Shown here piece after piece: positions 9,369 to 16,928 of a stretch of 64,000 nucleotides of DNA. The notes beneath the pieces are model-generated. The model ran no database searches. It was not told the origin of the DNA and worked only from the letters and a program-made list of their open reading frames with translations. The position numbers and the translations under genes were made by a program. This DNA is from Aliidongia dinghuensis (GTDB taxonomy: Bacteria; Pseudomonadota; Alphaproteobacteria; ATCC43930; CGMCC-115725): positions 1 to 64,000 of the forward strand of contig NZ_BMJQ01000024.1 in the NCBI RefSeq assembly GCF_014643535.1, given 5' to 3'. Numbering within the stretch: position 1 is the stretch's first letter; the number at the start of each line of letters is the position of its first letter.

Positions 9369-9463
9369 GGGCAGCCTCCGTCGCGGATGACGGCCGATTG
9401 TCGCCGCCCGTGTCGTCGTCTTGAAGGTCAGGCAAGCCTCGTTTTGCGCCAAAGCATGGGAGC

Positions 9464-10171
9464 TCAGCCGCGAATCGCCGCCAGGCTTTGCTTCTGCCGC
9501 CCCGCTGCGTCGAAGTTCTCGGGTGCCAGCCAGCGCTCGAACGCCGCCTTGAGGGCCGGCCATTCGCCGTCGAGGATCGAGAACCAGGCCGTGTCGCGGT
9601 TGCGGCCCTTGTAGACGATCGCTTGGCGGAACGTGCCCTCATAGGTGAAGCCCAAACGCGCGGCCGCGGCGCGCGACGGCTGGTTCAGATCGTCGCATTT
9701 CCATTCGTAGCGGCGGTATCCCAGCTCGTCGAACACCCGGGCCATCATCAGATACATGGCCTCGGTCGCGGCCGGCCGCCGCTGCAGCCGCGGCGAATAA
9801 TTGATGTGCCCGACCTCGATCACGCCGTTCGCCGGGTCGATCCGCAGATAGCTCGCGACGCCGACGGCCCGGCCGGTCGTAAGATCGATGATGGCGTGGA
9901 ACATCGGATCGGTGCCGGCCGCCATCCGGTCGAGCCAGGCGCGGTACGGGGCCAGTTCCTCGAAACCGTCGGCGCCGAGATAAGTCCAGTTGCGCCCGGC
10001 GGCATCCGCGCGGTTCGCCTCGAACAGGTCGGCGGCATGGTGCGCCGGATCGAGCGGCTCGACCCGGCAGAAGCGCCCGGTCATGGGGCTTCGGGGCGGC
10101 TGCAGCCTGGGCGTCCAGCCGGGGACGGGCCGGCCGATGGGTTGGTCGTGGTCGTTCAGAAGCTCGGTCAT
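9464..10171 (-). CDS. GNAT-family N-acetyltransferase (RimJ/RimL-like)
   Basis: This is a 235-residue cytoplasmic acetyltransferase. It has the RimJ/RimL arrangement: an N-terminal strand (RFCRVEPLDPAHHAADLFEA), the core strand AVGVASYLRIDP, then EVGHINYSPRLQRRPAATEA which holds the acetyl-CoA-binding loop R-R-x-A-A, and the later helix SRAAAARLGFTYEG. The acceptor may be the N-terminus of a protein or a small amine; the sequence does not say. The start codon at 10171 leaves no overlap with neighbours. About 95 bases separate it from the small Cys-rich gene downstream. Confidence 0.88.
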   Translation of the reverse strand: MTELLNDHDQPIGRPVPGWTPRLQPPRSPMTGRFCRVEPLDPAHHAADLFEANRADAAGRNWTYLGADGFEELAPYRAWLDRMAAGTDPMFHAIIDLTTGRAVGVASYLRIDPANGVIEVGHINYSPRLQRRPAATEAMYLMMARVFDELGYRRYEWKCDDLNQPSRAAAARLGFTYEGTFRQAIVYKGRNRDTAWFSILDGEWPALKAAFERWLAPENFDAAGRQKQSLAAIRG

Positions 10172-10286
10172 CTGGCCGCTCGCAGGAAACAGGGACGATG
10201 ACAGCTACCGCCATCGTGTCAATCCAGCCCAGCACCAGTCTGCGTCTGCCGGCCCGACCACTCAGCTGGCGCAACGGCTCGTGGGA

Positions 10287-10517
10287 TCAATCGTCGGGTG
10301 CCTCGCCCGGATCGGCCATCTGGATCAGGGCGAGCGCGCCGCTGCGGGCGAGCAGCCGGTCCCGTTCGTTCCGGAAGTCGACCTCGAGCCGCGCGACCAG
10401 GGCCCAGTAATGTCCCATGAGTTCGTTCGTGCGGTTGCTGTTGCACAGGCCGAGTCGCTGCTCCAGGTGATCGATCGTCTGGCGTAGCTCCTCGGTTTCC
10501 GGCGAATGGCTGCTCAT
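10287..10517 (-). CDS. small hypothetical protein, probably helical
   Basis: This encodes a 76-residue hydrophilic protein with heptad-like Leu/Ile spacing (ELRQTIDHLEQRLGL) that suggests a coiled coil, then a mixed-charge region. A GGAG sequence precedes the ATG on the minus strand. No family is recognised. The opposite strand and other frames are also open because of GC bias, so this remains a moderate call. It lies upstream of, and in the same direction as, the acetyltransferase gene, with a 115-base gap. Confidence 0.5.
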   Translation of the reverse strand: MSSHSPETEELRQTIDHLEQRLGLCNSNRTNELMGHYWALVARLEVDFRNERDRLLARSGALALIQMADPGEAPDD

Positions 10518-10735
10518 GCTACGGCTCCGTCTAGGCCGTCGATCCCGCGGGAAGCCAAGCGTCCCACGAGCCGGGCGGCGACTGCAACCCAGCCCATGCG
10601 TGGAACGCGCGCGTTCCGATCTCCGTTTTCAATCCGTTCTGTGATAAAACGCCGCGCGAAGCGGGCTGCCCCAGCGCGGCTTGTATAGGCGCGACTGGCG
10701 CCGCTCACTCTCATGCAATCTATCCCAAGGTCGGT

Positions 10736-10954
10736 ATGGCGAAGGAAGATCTGATCGAGTTCTCGGGTACGGTCAGCGAGCTGCTGCCCAATGCCATGTT
10801 CCGCGTCAAGCTGGACAACAATCACGAGGTTCTGGCCCACACCTCGGGCAAGATGCGCAAGAACCGCATCCGCGTCCTGGCCGGCGACCGCGTCAATGTC
10901 GAGATGACTCCGTACGACCTCACCAAGGGTCGCATCACGTTCCGGTTCAAGTAG
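10736..10954 (+). CDS. infA: translation initiation factor IF-1
   Basis: IF-1 binds the 30S A site and helps start translation. The 72-residue product is the normal length and has the S1-like OB fold: IEFSGTVSELLPNAMFRVKL, then GKMRKNRIRVLAGDRV and the C-terminal KGRITFRFK. It is followed by maf in the usual alphaproteobacterial order. A 218-base stretch upstream is free of supported genes and should carry its promoter. Confidence 0.98.
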   Translation: MAKEDLIEFSGTVSELLPNAMFRVKLDNNHEVLAHTSGKMRKNRIRVLAGDRVNVEMTPYDLTKGRITFRFK

Positions 10955-10980
10955 GCCGGTCGGGCGTGCGGAGCGCACGC

Positions 10981-11595
10981 ATGGGCGAAACCTCCATGCC
11001 GACCGGCGGCACGCCGATCCCGATGCTGGTGCTGGCCTCCGCGTCGCCGCGCCGGGTCGATCTCCTGAACCAGATCGGCTTTGCACCCGACCTCGTTGCC
11101 CCCGCCGATATCGACGAAACGCCGCTCAAGGACGAGACGCCGGCCCGCCATGCGGAGCGGCTCGCGGTGGAAAAGGCGCGCAAGGTCGCAATCCAACATC
11201 CTGGATGTTTTGTGCTCGGCGCCGACACGGTCGTCGCCTGCGGCAACCGCATCCTGCCCAAGGCTGAGGATCCGGCCACGGCCGAGAAGTGCCTGAAGCT
11301 CCTGTCCGGCCGCCGGCACCGGGTGTTCGGCGGCGTGGCGCTCGTCGGGCCGGACGGCAAGCCGGCGCTCCGGCGCGTGCAGAGTGTAGTCGTCTTCAAG
11401 CGCCTCGACGCCCGTGAGATCGACTGGTACCTGGCCAGCGGCGAATGGCACGGCAAGGCCGGCGGCTACGCCATCCAGGGGCTGGCCGCGCGCTTCGTGC
11501 GCGAGATCATCGGTTCTTATTCCAACATCGTCGGACTGCCGCTGTTCGAGACGACGCAGCTCCTGGTCGGCCGCGGCGTCCGCCTCGGGGCCTGA
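10981..11595 (+). CDS. Maf-like nucleoside triphosphate pyrophosphatase
   Basis: This is a Maf-family enzyme that hydrolyses nucleoside triphosphates, typically dTTP/UTP or modified bases, to the monophosphate. The 204-residue protein has the LASASPRRVDLL motif near the N-terminus, the GADTVV segment with the catalytic Asp, and SGRRHRVFGGVAL. The start is taken at ATG 10981 with GGAG upstream; ATG 10996 is also possible. It sits between infA and the ribonuclease gene, a conserved order that supports the call. Confidence 0.92.
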   Translation: MGETSMPTGGTPIPMLVLASASPRRVDLLNQIGFAPDLVAPADIDETPLKDETPARHAERLAVEKARKVAIQHPGCFVLGADTVVACGNRILPKAEDPATAEKCLKLLSGRRHRVFGGVALVGPDGKPALRRVQSVVVFKRLDAREIDWYLASGEWHGKAGGYAIQGLAARFVREIIGSYSNIVGLPLFETTQLLVGRGVRLGA

Positions 11596-11607
11596 GCGGA
11601 GGCGTCC

Positions 11608-12978
11608 ATGGAGCGCCGGCTGATCATCGAGCGCCGCCCGGGCGAGGCGCGCGCCATCCTGCTCGAGGACGAGTTTCCGGTCGAACTGCGCGTCGAGCGC
11701 GATGTCGACGGCAGCCTGGTCGGCGCGCTGTTCTGGGCGCGCATCGTCCGCGTCGTGCCGAGCCTGCCCGGCGCCTTCGTCGAACTCGGGCTCGACCGGC
11801 CGGCATTCCTGCCGGGCGAGCGGCTGCCCGGCGGCGGCGCGCTTGTCGAGGGTGCGGCACTCCTGGTCCAGGTCGCCAAGGACGCGCGCGAGGACAAGGC
11901 GCCCGAGGTGACGGCCGCCCCCTCGCTCCCCGGCCGGCTTGCGGTCTGGACCCCGATGCGGCCCGGCCTGTCGGTCTCGCGCCAGATCGCGCCGGCGGAG
12001 CGGGCGCGCCTTTCAGGACTGCTCGCGGAACTGATGGCCCTCGACGAGGGCATCGTGCTGCGCAGCCATGCCGTCGGCGCCCGGCGCGAGGAGCTCTCGG
12101 CCGACATCGAACGGCTCCGTGCCGGCTATGCCGCGTTGCGGGCGGCAGCCGAGACGGCGAAGCCGCCGCAGCGGCTCGATCCGGCGCCAGGGCCGGTCGA
12201 GCGCATTCTGGCGAGCATCGATGCGGCTCGCCTGGACGAAATCGTGGTCGACGACCGTGCCGCCTTCGCCGCGGCCCGGGCGGAGTTCGGCGACCGGCTG
12301 CTGCTCGAGGCGCCGGGCGCCTTCGCCCGCCATGGCCTGGCCGATGTGTTCGACGATGCGCTGGCACCCAGCATCGCGCTGCCGGGCGGCGGCGAGGTGG
12401 TGATCGAGACCGGCCTTGCCGGCACCTTCGTCGATGTCAACATGGGCCGGGCAGGCAGCGGGCGCGGCAAGGCCGCCGACGCGGTGCGCCGGCTCAATCT
12501 CGAGGCGGCGACGGCGATTGTCCGTGCGCTCCGCCTGCGCAACATCGCGGGCACGATCGTCATCGACTTCGTGACCATGCAGAGCCGGGATCATCGCCGC
12601 GAGGTCGAGCAGGCGCTGGCGGGCGCGGCGGCTGGTGATCCGATCCGGCTCGAAATCCACGGCTGGACGCGGCTCGGTCATCTGGAGACGACGCGGCGGC
12701 GTGCCGCGGCCTCGCTCGCCGACGTGCTGCTGGCGCCGGCCGGTGGGCGCCAGCCGAAGACGGCGCGCACCGTGGCGCTCGAACTGCTGGCGGCGCTTGC
12801 GGTCACGCCCTATGCCGCGGGCCGCATCGAGCTTACCTTGCATCCGACAGTCGCTGCCGAGCTCAAGGGGCCGCTTGCCAAGGCGCTCGAGACGGCGGCG
12901 CTCGGTGCGGGGCGGCCGATCTCGCTCAAGCTCGACGCATCCCGCGCCCTTGAGAGTTTCGATATCGCGTCTGCCTGA
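11608..12978 (+). CDS. ribonuclease E/G family protein
   Basis: This 456-residue endoribonuclease-like protein matches the shorter RNase G type found next to maf in alphaproteobacteria. An N-terminal S1-like region (FWARIVRVVPSLPGAFVELG) precedes a catalytic core. Metal-binding acidic residues are visible in TFVDVNMG and in TIVIDFVTM, the two Asp-containing strands expected for RNase E/G. The long acidic scaffold tail of RNase E is absent, so it probably does not organise a degradosome. Its role would be rRNA and mRNA processing. It begins 12 bases after maf, so the genes are likely cotranscribed. Confidence 0.88.
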   Translation: MERRLIIERRPGEARAILLEDEFPVELRVERDVDGSLVGALFWARIVRVVPSLPGAFVELGLDRPAFLPGERLPGGGALVEGAALLVQVAKDAREDKAPEVTAAPSLPGRLAVWTPMRPGLSVSRQIAPAERARLSGLLAELMALDEGIVLRSHAVGARREELSADIERLRAGYAALRAAAETAKPPQRLDPAPGPVERILASIDAARLDEIVVDDRAAFAAARAEFGDRLLLEAPGAFARHGLADVFDDALAPSIALPGGGEVVIETGLAGTFVDVNMGRAGSGRGKAADAVRRLNLEAATAIVRALRLRNIAGTIVIDFVTMQSRDHRREVEQALAGAAAGDPIRLEIHGWTRLGHLETTRRRAAASLADVLLAPAGGRQPKTARTVALELLAALAVTPYAAGRIELTLHPTVAAELKGPLAKALETAALGAGRPISLKLDASRALESFDIASA

Positions 12979-13017
12979 GCGCGCGACCCGAATCAGCGCA
13001 CGACGAGGAGTTGACCC

Positions 13018-13197
13018 ATGAATGGCGCAGCCAAGCCTTGTCCCATCTGTGGCGAGCCCGCCGACGTGCTGTTCAAGCCGTTCTGCTCGAAGCGCTGCAC
13101 CCAGATCGACCTGCACCGCTGGTTCGGCGAGAACTACCGGATCGAGACGGGGGAGGCGCCCGACGACCCGGCGCCACCGAACCGGGACGAGGAATAG
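13018..13197 (+). CDS. yacG: DNA gyrase inhibitor YacG
   Basis: This 59-residue zinc-binding protein inhibits DNA gyrase by binding GyrB. The four zinc ligands are clear: CPIC near residue 8 and C-x(3)-C in FCSKRCTQIDL, followed by the conserved RWFGENYRI. A good GAGGAG ribosome-binding site precedes ATG 13018. It follows the ribonuclease gene by 39 bases in the conserved infA-maf-rng-yacG order and has an acidic C-terminal tail. Confidence 0.93.
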   Translation: MNGAAKPCPICGEPADVLFKPFCSKRCTQIDLHRWFGENYRIETGEAPDDPAPPNRDEE

Positions 13198-13238
13198 GCA
13201 GACCCGCCCCAGGCGCGGGGCGCCCGGGGCGGGTCTGC
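13198..13238. terminator. long GC-rich hairpin between convergent yacG and tlpA-type genes
   Basis: A perfect 13-bp inverted repeat (GCAGACCCGCCCC with GGGGCGGGTCTGC) encloses a further 5-bp stem GGCGC/GCGCC with a GGG loop, separated by a single A/C mismatch. It begins right after the yacG stop, between two convergent genes, so it probably ends transcription from both sides. No U-tract is obvious on either side. Confidence 0.7.
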
Positions 13239-13271
13239 CCTGAAAGCGGTGAACCGGCTGCGGGTTTGGCC

Positions 13272-13892
13272 CTACGGCGTCTTTTGGGCCGGCGCCAGAT
13301 TGTCCGGGCTGGCACCGTCGGTCTTGGTGCCGTCGTTCTTGATCGCCCAGTCGATGAGCGCCAGTGCGTTCGAGCCGGCCCAGTCGGCGCCGCCCTCGAA
13401 CCGACCGATCTCGTTGCCGTCGCGGTCGAGCAGCACGGTCGTCGGCAGGCCGCGCACGTGGAACGCCCGGCCGACGGCGCTGTCCGTGTCGGTGTAGCGG
13501 GGCAGAGCGGAAATGCCGTTCTTCTCGAAGAACGGGTCAACGACCTTGCGGCCGGTGCGGTCCTCCGAGATGGTGACGACGGCGAAATCCTTGCCGCCGC
13601 GCGCCTTCATCAGCGCATCCAGCGACGGCATCTCCTTGACGCACGGCGCACACCAGGTCGCCCAAAGGTTGACCAGCGCCACCTTGCCCTTGAAATCCTT
13701 GAAGCTCAGGGTCGCGTTCTCGCCATCGGAAAAGGCGACCTCGGGCGCTGGTGCGGGCGGAGTCTGGAGGATAAACTCGTGCATGGCACCGGCGAGCGGC
13801 GGCGTGTCGCCCTTGTCGGCGAGCGCGGTCGCGATGGCTCCGCCGGTGACGACGAGCAGCGTCAGAACGAACAGCTTGACCTTGAGCCCCAT
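13272..13892 (-). CDS. TlpA-type periplasmic thiol-disulfide oxidoreductase
   Basis: This is a 206-residue membrane-anchored or exported thioredoxin-fold protein. An N-terminal hydrophobic segment (KLFVLTLLVVTGGAIATALA) serves as anchor or signal. The redox site WCAPC (in NLWATWCAPCVKEMPS) and the cis-Pro loop GLPTTVLLDRDG are present. Such proteins keep periplasmic thiols reduced, for example during cytochrome c maturation. Start ATG is at 13892, although the frame stays open far upstream across argH and lysA; those upstream residues are antisense read-through. It diverges from argH with 51 bases between starts. Confidence 0.9.
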   Translation of the reverse strand: MGLKVKLFVLTLLVVTGGAIATALADKGDTPPLAGAMHEFILQTPPAPAPEVAFSDGENATLSFKDFKGKVALVNLWATWCAPCVKEMPSLDALMKARGGKDFAVVTISEDRTGRKVVDPFFEKNGISALPRYTDTDSAVGRAFHVRGLPTTVLLDRDGNEIGRFEGGADWAGSNALALIDWAIKNDGTKTDGASPDNLAPAQKTP

Positions 13893-13943
13893 GACTTCGT
13901 GCCTAGCGACTTTCCGGGAGAGAGGATTTTGACAAAGGCGGAT

Positions 13944-15383
13944 ATGGCCCGCGATGCGGCGGCGGATCAAGCCCCAGCTGCAGGGCGGGTGGCGACGACA
14001 AACACCGCCAACGAGATGTGGGGCGGCCGATTTGCCGCCGGTCCGGCCGCGGTCATGGCCAAGATCAACCAGTCGATCAGCTTCGATAAACGGCTCTACG
14101 CCCAGGATATCCGCGCGTCTCAGGCGCATGCGGCCATGCTGGTCGCTCAAGGGATCATCGGTGCGGAGGATGGTGCTGCAATTCGTCGCGGGCTCGACCA
14201 GGTGCTGGCCGAGATCGAAGCCGGCGAGTTCCGGTTCGACGAGGCGCTCGAAGACATCCACATGAACGTCGAGGCGCGGCTCGCCCAGCTGATCGGCCCG
14301 TCCGCCGGCCGCCTCCATACCGCCCGCTCGCGCAACGACCAGGTCGCGACCGACTTCCGCCTGTGGGTGCGCGACGCGATCGACCGGCACTCTGCCCAAG
14401 TCCAGGCGCTGCAGGCGGCCCTGATCGACCAGGCCGAGCGCCATGCCGCGACCGTGATGCCGGGCTTCACCCATCTGCAGGTCGCCCAGCCGGTGACCTT
14501 CGGCCATCATCTCTTGGCCTATGTCGAGATGTTGGGCCGCGACCGCGGGCGCCTCGCCGATTGCCGCAAGCGCCTGAACGAGAATTCGCTGGGCTCGGCG
14601 GCACTCGCCGGCACGTCCTTCCCGATCGACCGGCACGCGACCGCGGCGACGCTCGGCTTCGACCGGCCGACCGCGAACTCGCTCGATGCCGTGTCCGACC
14701 GTGACTTCGCGATCGAATTCATGGCGGCCGCCTCGGTGCTCTCCATGCATCTCTCGCGTCTGGCCGAGGAGCTGGTCATCTGGACGACCGACGCGTTCAA
14801 GTTCGTATCCCTGAGCGACGCGTTTACCACCGGCAGCTCGATCATGCCGCAGAAGCGCAATCCGGACGCGGCCGAACTGGTGCGGGCCAAGTCGGGCCGG
14901 GTGATCGGTGCGCTCGTGGGCCTGCTCGTCATGATGAAGGGCCTGCCGCTCGCCTACGGCAAGGACATGCAGGAGGACAAGGAGCCGACCTTCGAGGTTT
15001 CGGACACGCTCGACCTCAGCCTCGCCGCCATGACCGGCATGATCGCGGATCTCAAGGTCAACGAGGCGGCGATGCGCGCCGGCACGGCCCGCGGCTTCAT
15101 CACTGCGACCGACCTCGCCGATTGGCTGGTGCGGCGCCTGGGCTTGCCGTTCCGTCAGGCCCACCACATTACCGGCTCGATCGTGAAGCTGGCCGAGGAC
15201 CGCGGCTGCGGGCTCGAGGATCTCTCGCTCGCCGACATGCAGACGGTCGAGCCTGCTGTCACGGGCGAAGTGTTCGAGGTCCTGTCGGTCGACCGCGCCG
15301 TCGAAAGCCGCACGAGCTTTGGCGGCACGTCGCCCGCCCAGGTCCGCGCCCAGGTCGCCGCGGCGCGGGAGCGTTTCCTGTGA
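13944..15383 (+). CDS. argH: argininosuccinate lyase
   Basis: ArgH splits argininosuccinate into arginine and fumarate, the last step of arginine synthesis. The 479-residue protein starts with MWGGRFAAGPA after a short extension and carries the fumarase/aspartase signature GSSIMPQKRNPDA near residues 297-309. HTARSRNDQVATD and the GEVFEV segment also match. ATG 13944 has AAAGG upstream; TTG 13929, directly behind GGGAGAGAGGA, is an alternative. The divergent TlpA-type gene is a common neighbour in this group. The stop overlaps the GTG of the next lipoprotein gene. Confidence 0.96.
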   Translation: MARDAAADQAPAAGRVATTNTANEMWGGRFAAGPAAVMAKINQSISFDKRLYAQDIRASQAHAAMLVAQGIIGAEDGAAIRRGLDQVLAEIEAGEFRFDEALEDIHMNVEARLAQLIGPSAGRLHTARSRNDQVATDFRLWVRDAIDRHSAQVQALQAALIDQAERHAATVMPGFTHLQVAQPVTFGHHLLAYVEMLGRDRGRLADCRKRLNENSLGSAALAGTSFPIDRHATAATLGFDRPTANSLDAVSDRDFAIEFMAAASVLSMHLSRLAEELVIWTTDAFKFVSLSDAFTTGSSIMPQKRNPDAAELVRAKSGRVIGALVGLLVMMKGLPLAYGKDMQEDKEPTFEVSDTLDLSLAAMTGMIADLKVNEAAMRAGTARGFITATDLADWLVRRLGLPFRQAHHITGSIVKLAEDRGCGLEDLSLADMQTVEPAVTGEVFEVLSVDRAVESRTSFGGTSPAQVRAQVAAARERFL

Positions 15384-15640
15384 AAGCATTTCCCGTGAAC
15401 GGGCGGATCCTTCGCCTCGCCGGTGTGTTGATGGTTGTCCTCTCACTCGCCGCCTGCGGCAAGAAGGGCGCGCCCATGGCGCCCAAGGATGAACCAAACA
15501 CCTACCCGCGCGCTTATCCAACCGACACCAGTCCGGACAGCACGGGCACGCCGGCCAAGCCGGCCGACCAGGATGTCTTCCCGTCGCTCGACCGGCCGAA
15601 CACGAATATCGACCCGACCAGGCCCCGGAGCACCGAATAA
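15380..15640 (+). CDS. small lipoprotein (LptM-like)
   Basis: This 86-residue protein has a signal peptide ending in a lipobox SLAAC, followed directly by GKKGAP, the pattern of the small lipoprotein (LptM-type) found between argH and lysA in many proteobacteria. LptM helps assemble the LPS translocon. The rest is a Pro/Asp/Thr-rich tail that is longer than in E. coli. The GTG start at 15380 overlaps the argH stop (GTGA); GTG 15395 and ATG 15430 are possible alternatives. Confidence 0.8.
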   Translation: MKAFPVNGRILRLAGVLMVVLSLAACGKKGAPMAPKDEPNTYPRAYPTDTSPDSTGTPAKPADQDVFPSLDRPNTNIDPTRPRSTE

Positions 15641-15644
15641 CGTC

Positions 15645-16928
15645 ATGTCCGAAACTTTCGCCTATGTGAACGGCAGGCTTCATGCCGAGGAAGTCGATCT
15701 GGCCCGGATCGCCGAGACGGTCGGCACACCGTTCTATTGCTATTCGACGGCGGCGATCGCCCAGCGCTATCGCCGGTTCGAGGCGGCGGTGGCGCCGCTC
15801 GGCGGCCGGATCTGCTACGCGGTCAAAGCCAACTCCAATCAGGCGGTGCTGGCGACCCTGGCCGGGCTCGGCGCCGGCGCCGACGTGGTGTCCGAGGGCG
15901 AGGCCCGCCGTGCGGTTGCGGCCGGCGTGCCGCCCGAGCGTATCGTGTTCTCCGGGGTCGGCAAGACCGAGGCGGAGCTCGTCTATGCGCTCGAGACCGG
16001 CATCGGCCAGGTCAATATCGAGAGCGAGCGCGATCTCGAGCTCCTGAGCCGGCTCGCCGTGGCGCACGGCCGGCACATGCCGATCGCAATCCGGGTCAAT
16101 CCCGACGTCGACGCGCTGACGCACGCCAAGATCGCGACCGGCAAGGCCGAGAACAAGTTCGGCATCGATATCGATGCGGCGCCGCGTGTCTTTGCCCGCG
16201 CGGCGGCGCTGCCGGGCGTCGAGCCGGTTGCGGTCGCGCTCCATATCGGCTCGCAGCTCACCGACTTCACGCCCTATGAGCAAGCGTTCAGCCGCGTCGC
16301 CGAACTGGTCCGGGCGCTCAGGGCCGATGGCATCCCGATCCGCCACCTCGACCTGGGCGGCGGCATCGGCGTGTCCTATCACGGCGGCCCCGCGCCCGAC
16401 GTCGCGGCCTATGCGGAGATCGTGCAGCGCACGGTCGGCGACCTCGACTGTGCGCTCCTGTTCGAGCCCGGCCGCTATCTCGTTGCCGAGGCGGGCGTGC
16501 TGGTCGGCACGGTCATCGACGTGAAGCAGGGCGCCACGCGCCGCTTCGTGGTCGCCGACTTCGCCATGAACGACCTGATCCGGCCTACGCTCTACGAGGC
16601 CTACCACCCGATCCTGCCCGTCATCGAGCCTTTATTGGGTGCGACAACCTCCGTGGTGGATGTGGTCGGCCCGATCTGCGAGACTGGGGACTTCCTGGCG
16701 CGGGATCGGGCTCTGCCGCCCGTGGCGCCGGGGGACTTGTTGGCGGTGACCCATGCCGGTGCCTATGGAGCGGTCATGAGCTCGACCTACAACACCCGAC
16801 CGACGGTGCCCGAGGTGCTGGTGACCGGCGCCCGCTGGGCGGTCGTGCGCCCGCGGCCTACCTATGACGAGCTCATCGGGCTCGACCGGATGCCGGACTG
16901 GCTCGCCGGCGACAGCGGAACGCGCTGA
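15645..16928 (+). CDS. lysA: diaminopimelate decarboxylase
   Basis: LysA decarboxylates meso-diaminopimelate to L-lysine with pyridoxal phosphate. The 427-residue protein shows the PLP Lys61 in YAVKANSN, the glycine-rich DLGGGIGVSY, and the CETGD catalytic Cys region near the C-terminus. It begins 5 bases after the lipoprotein stop, so argH, the lipoprotein gene and lysA form one unit. The next gene starts at the last base of its stop. Confidence 0.96.
   Translation: MSETFAYVNGRLHAEEVDLARIAETVGTPFYCYSTAAIAQRYRRFEAAVAPLGGRICYAVKANSNQAVLATLAGLGAGADVVSEGEARRAVAAGVPPERIVFSGVGKTEAELVYALETGIGQVNIESERDLELLSRLAVAHGRHMPIAIRVNPDVDALTHAKIATGKAENKFGIDIDAAPRVFARAAALPGVEPVAVALHIGSQLTDFTPYEQAFSRVAELVRALRADGIPIRHLDLGGGIGVSYHGGPAPDVAAYAEIVQRTVGDLDCALLFEPGRYLVAEAGVLVGTVIDVKQGATRRFVVADFAMNDLIRPTLYEAYHPILPVIEPLLGATTSVVDVVGPICETGDFLARDRALPPVAPGDLLAVTHAGAYGAVMSSTYNTRPTVPEVLVTGARWAVVRPRPTYDELIGLDRMPDWLAGDSGTR

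Noticed and set aside
10219..10446. 75-codon minus-strand frame overlapping the small hypothetical gene
   Set aside because: Frame-shifted reading of the 10287-10517 gene region with Arg/Gly/Pro-rich shadow composition.
13893..16607. Upstream part of a 1111-codon minus-strand frame reaching over argH and lysA
   Set aside because: Only the last 206 codons (TlpA-type protein, from ATG 13892) look like protein; the rest is antisense to argH, the lipoprotein gene and lysA.
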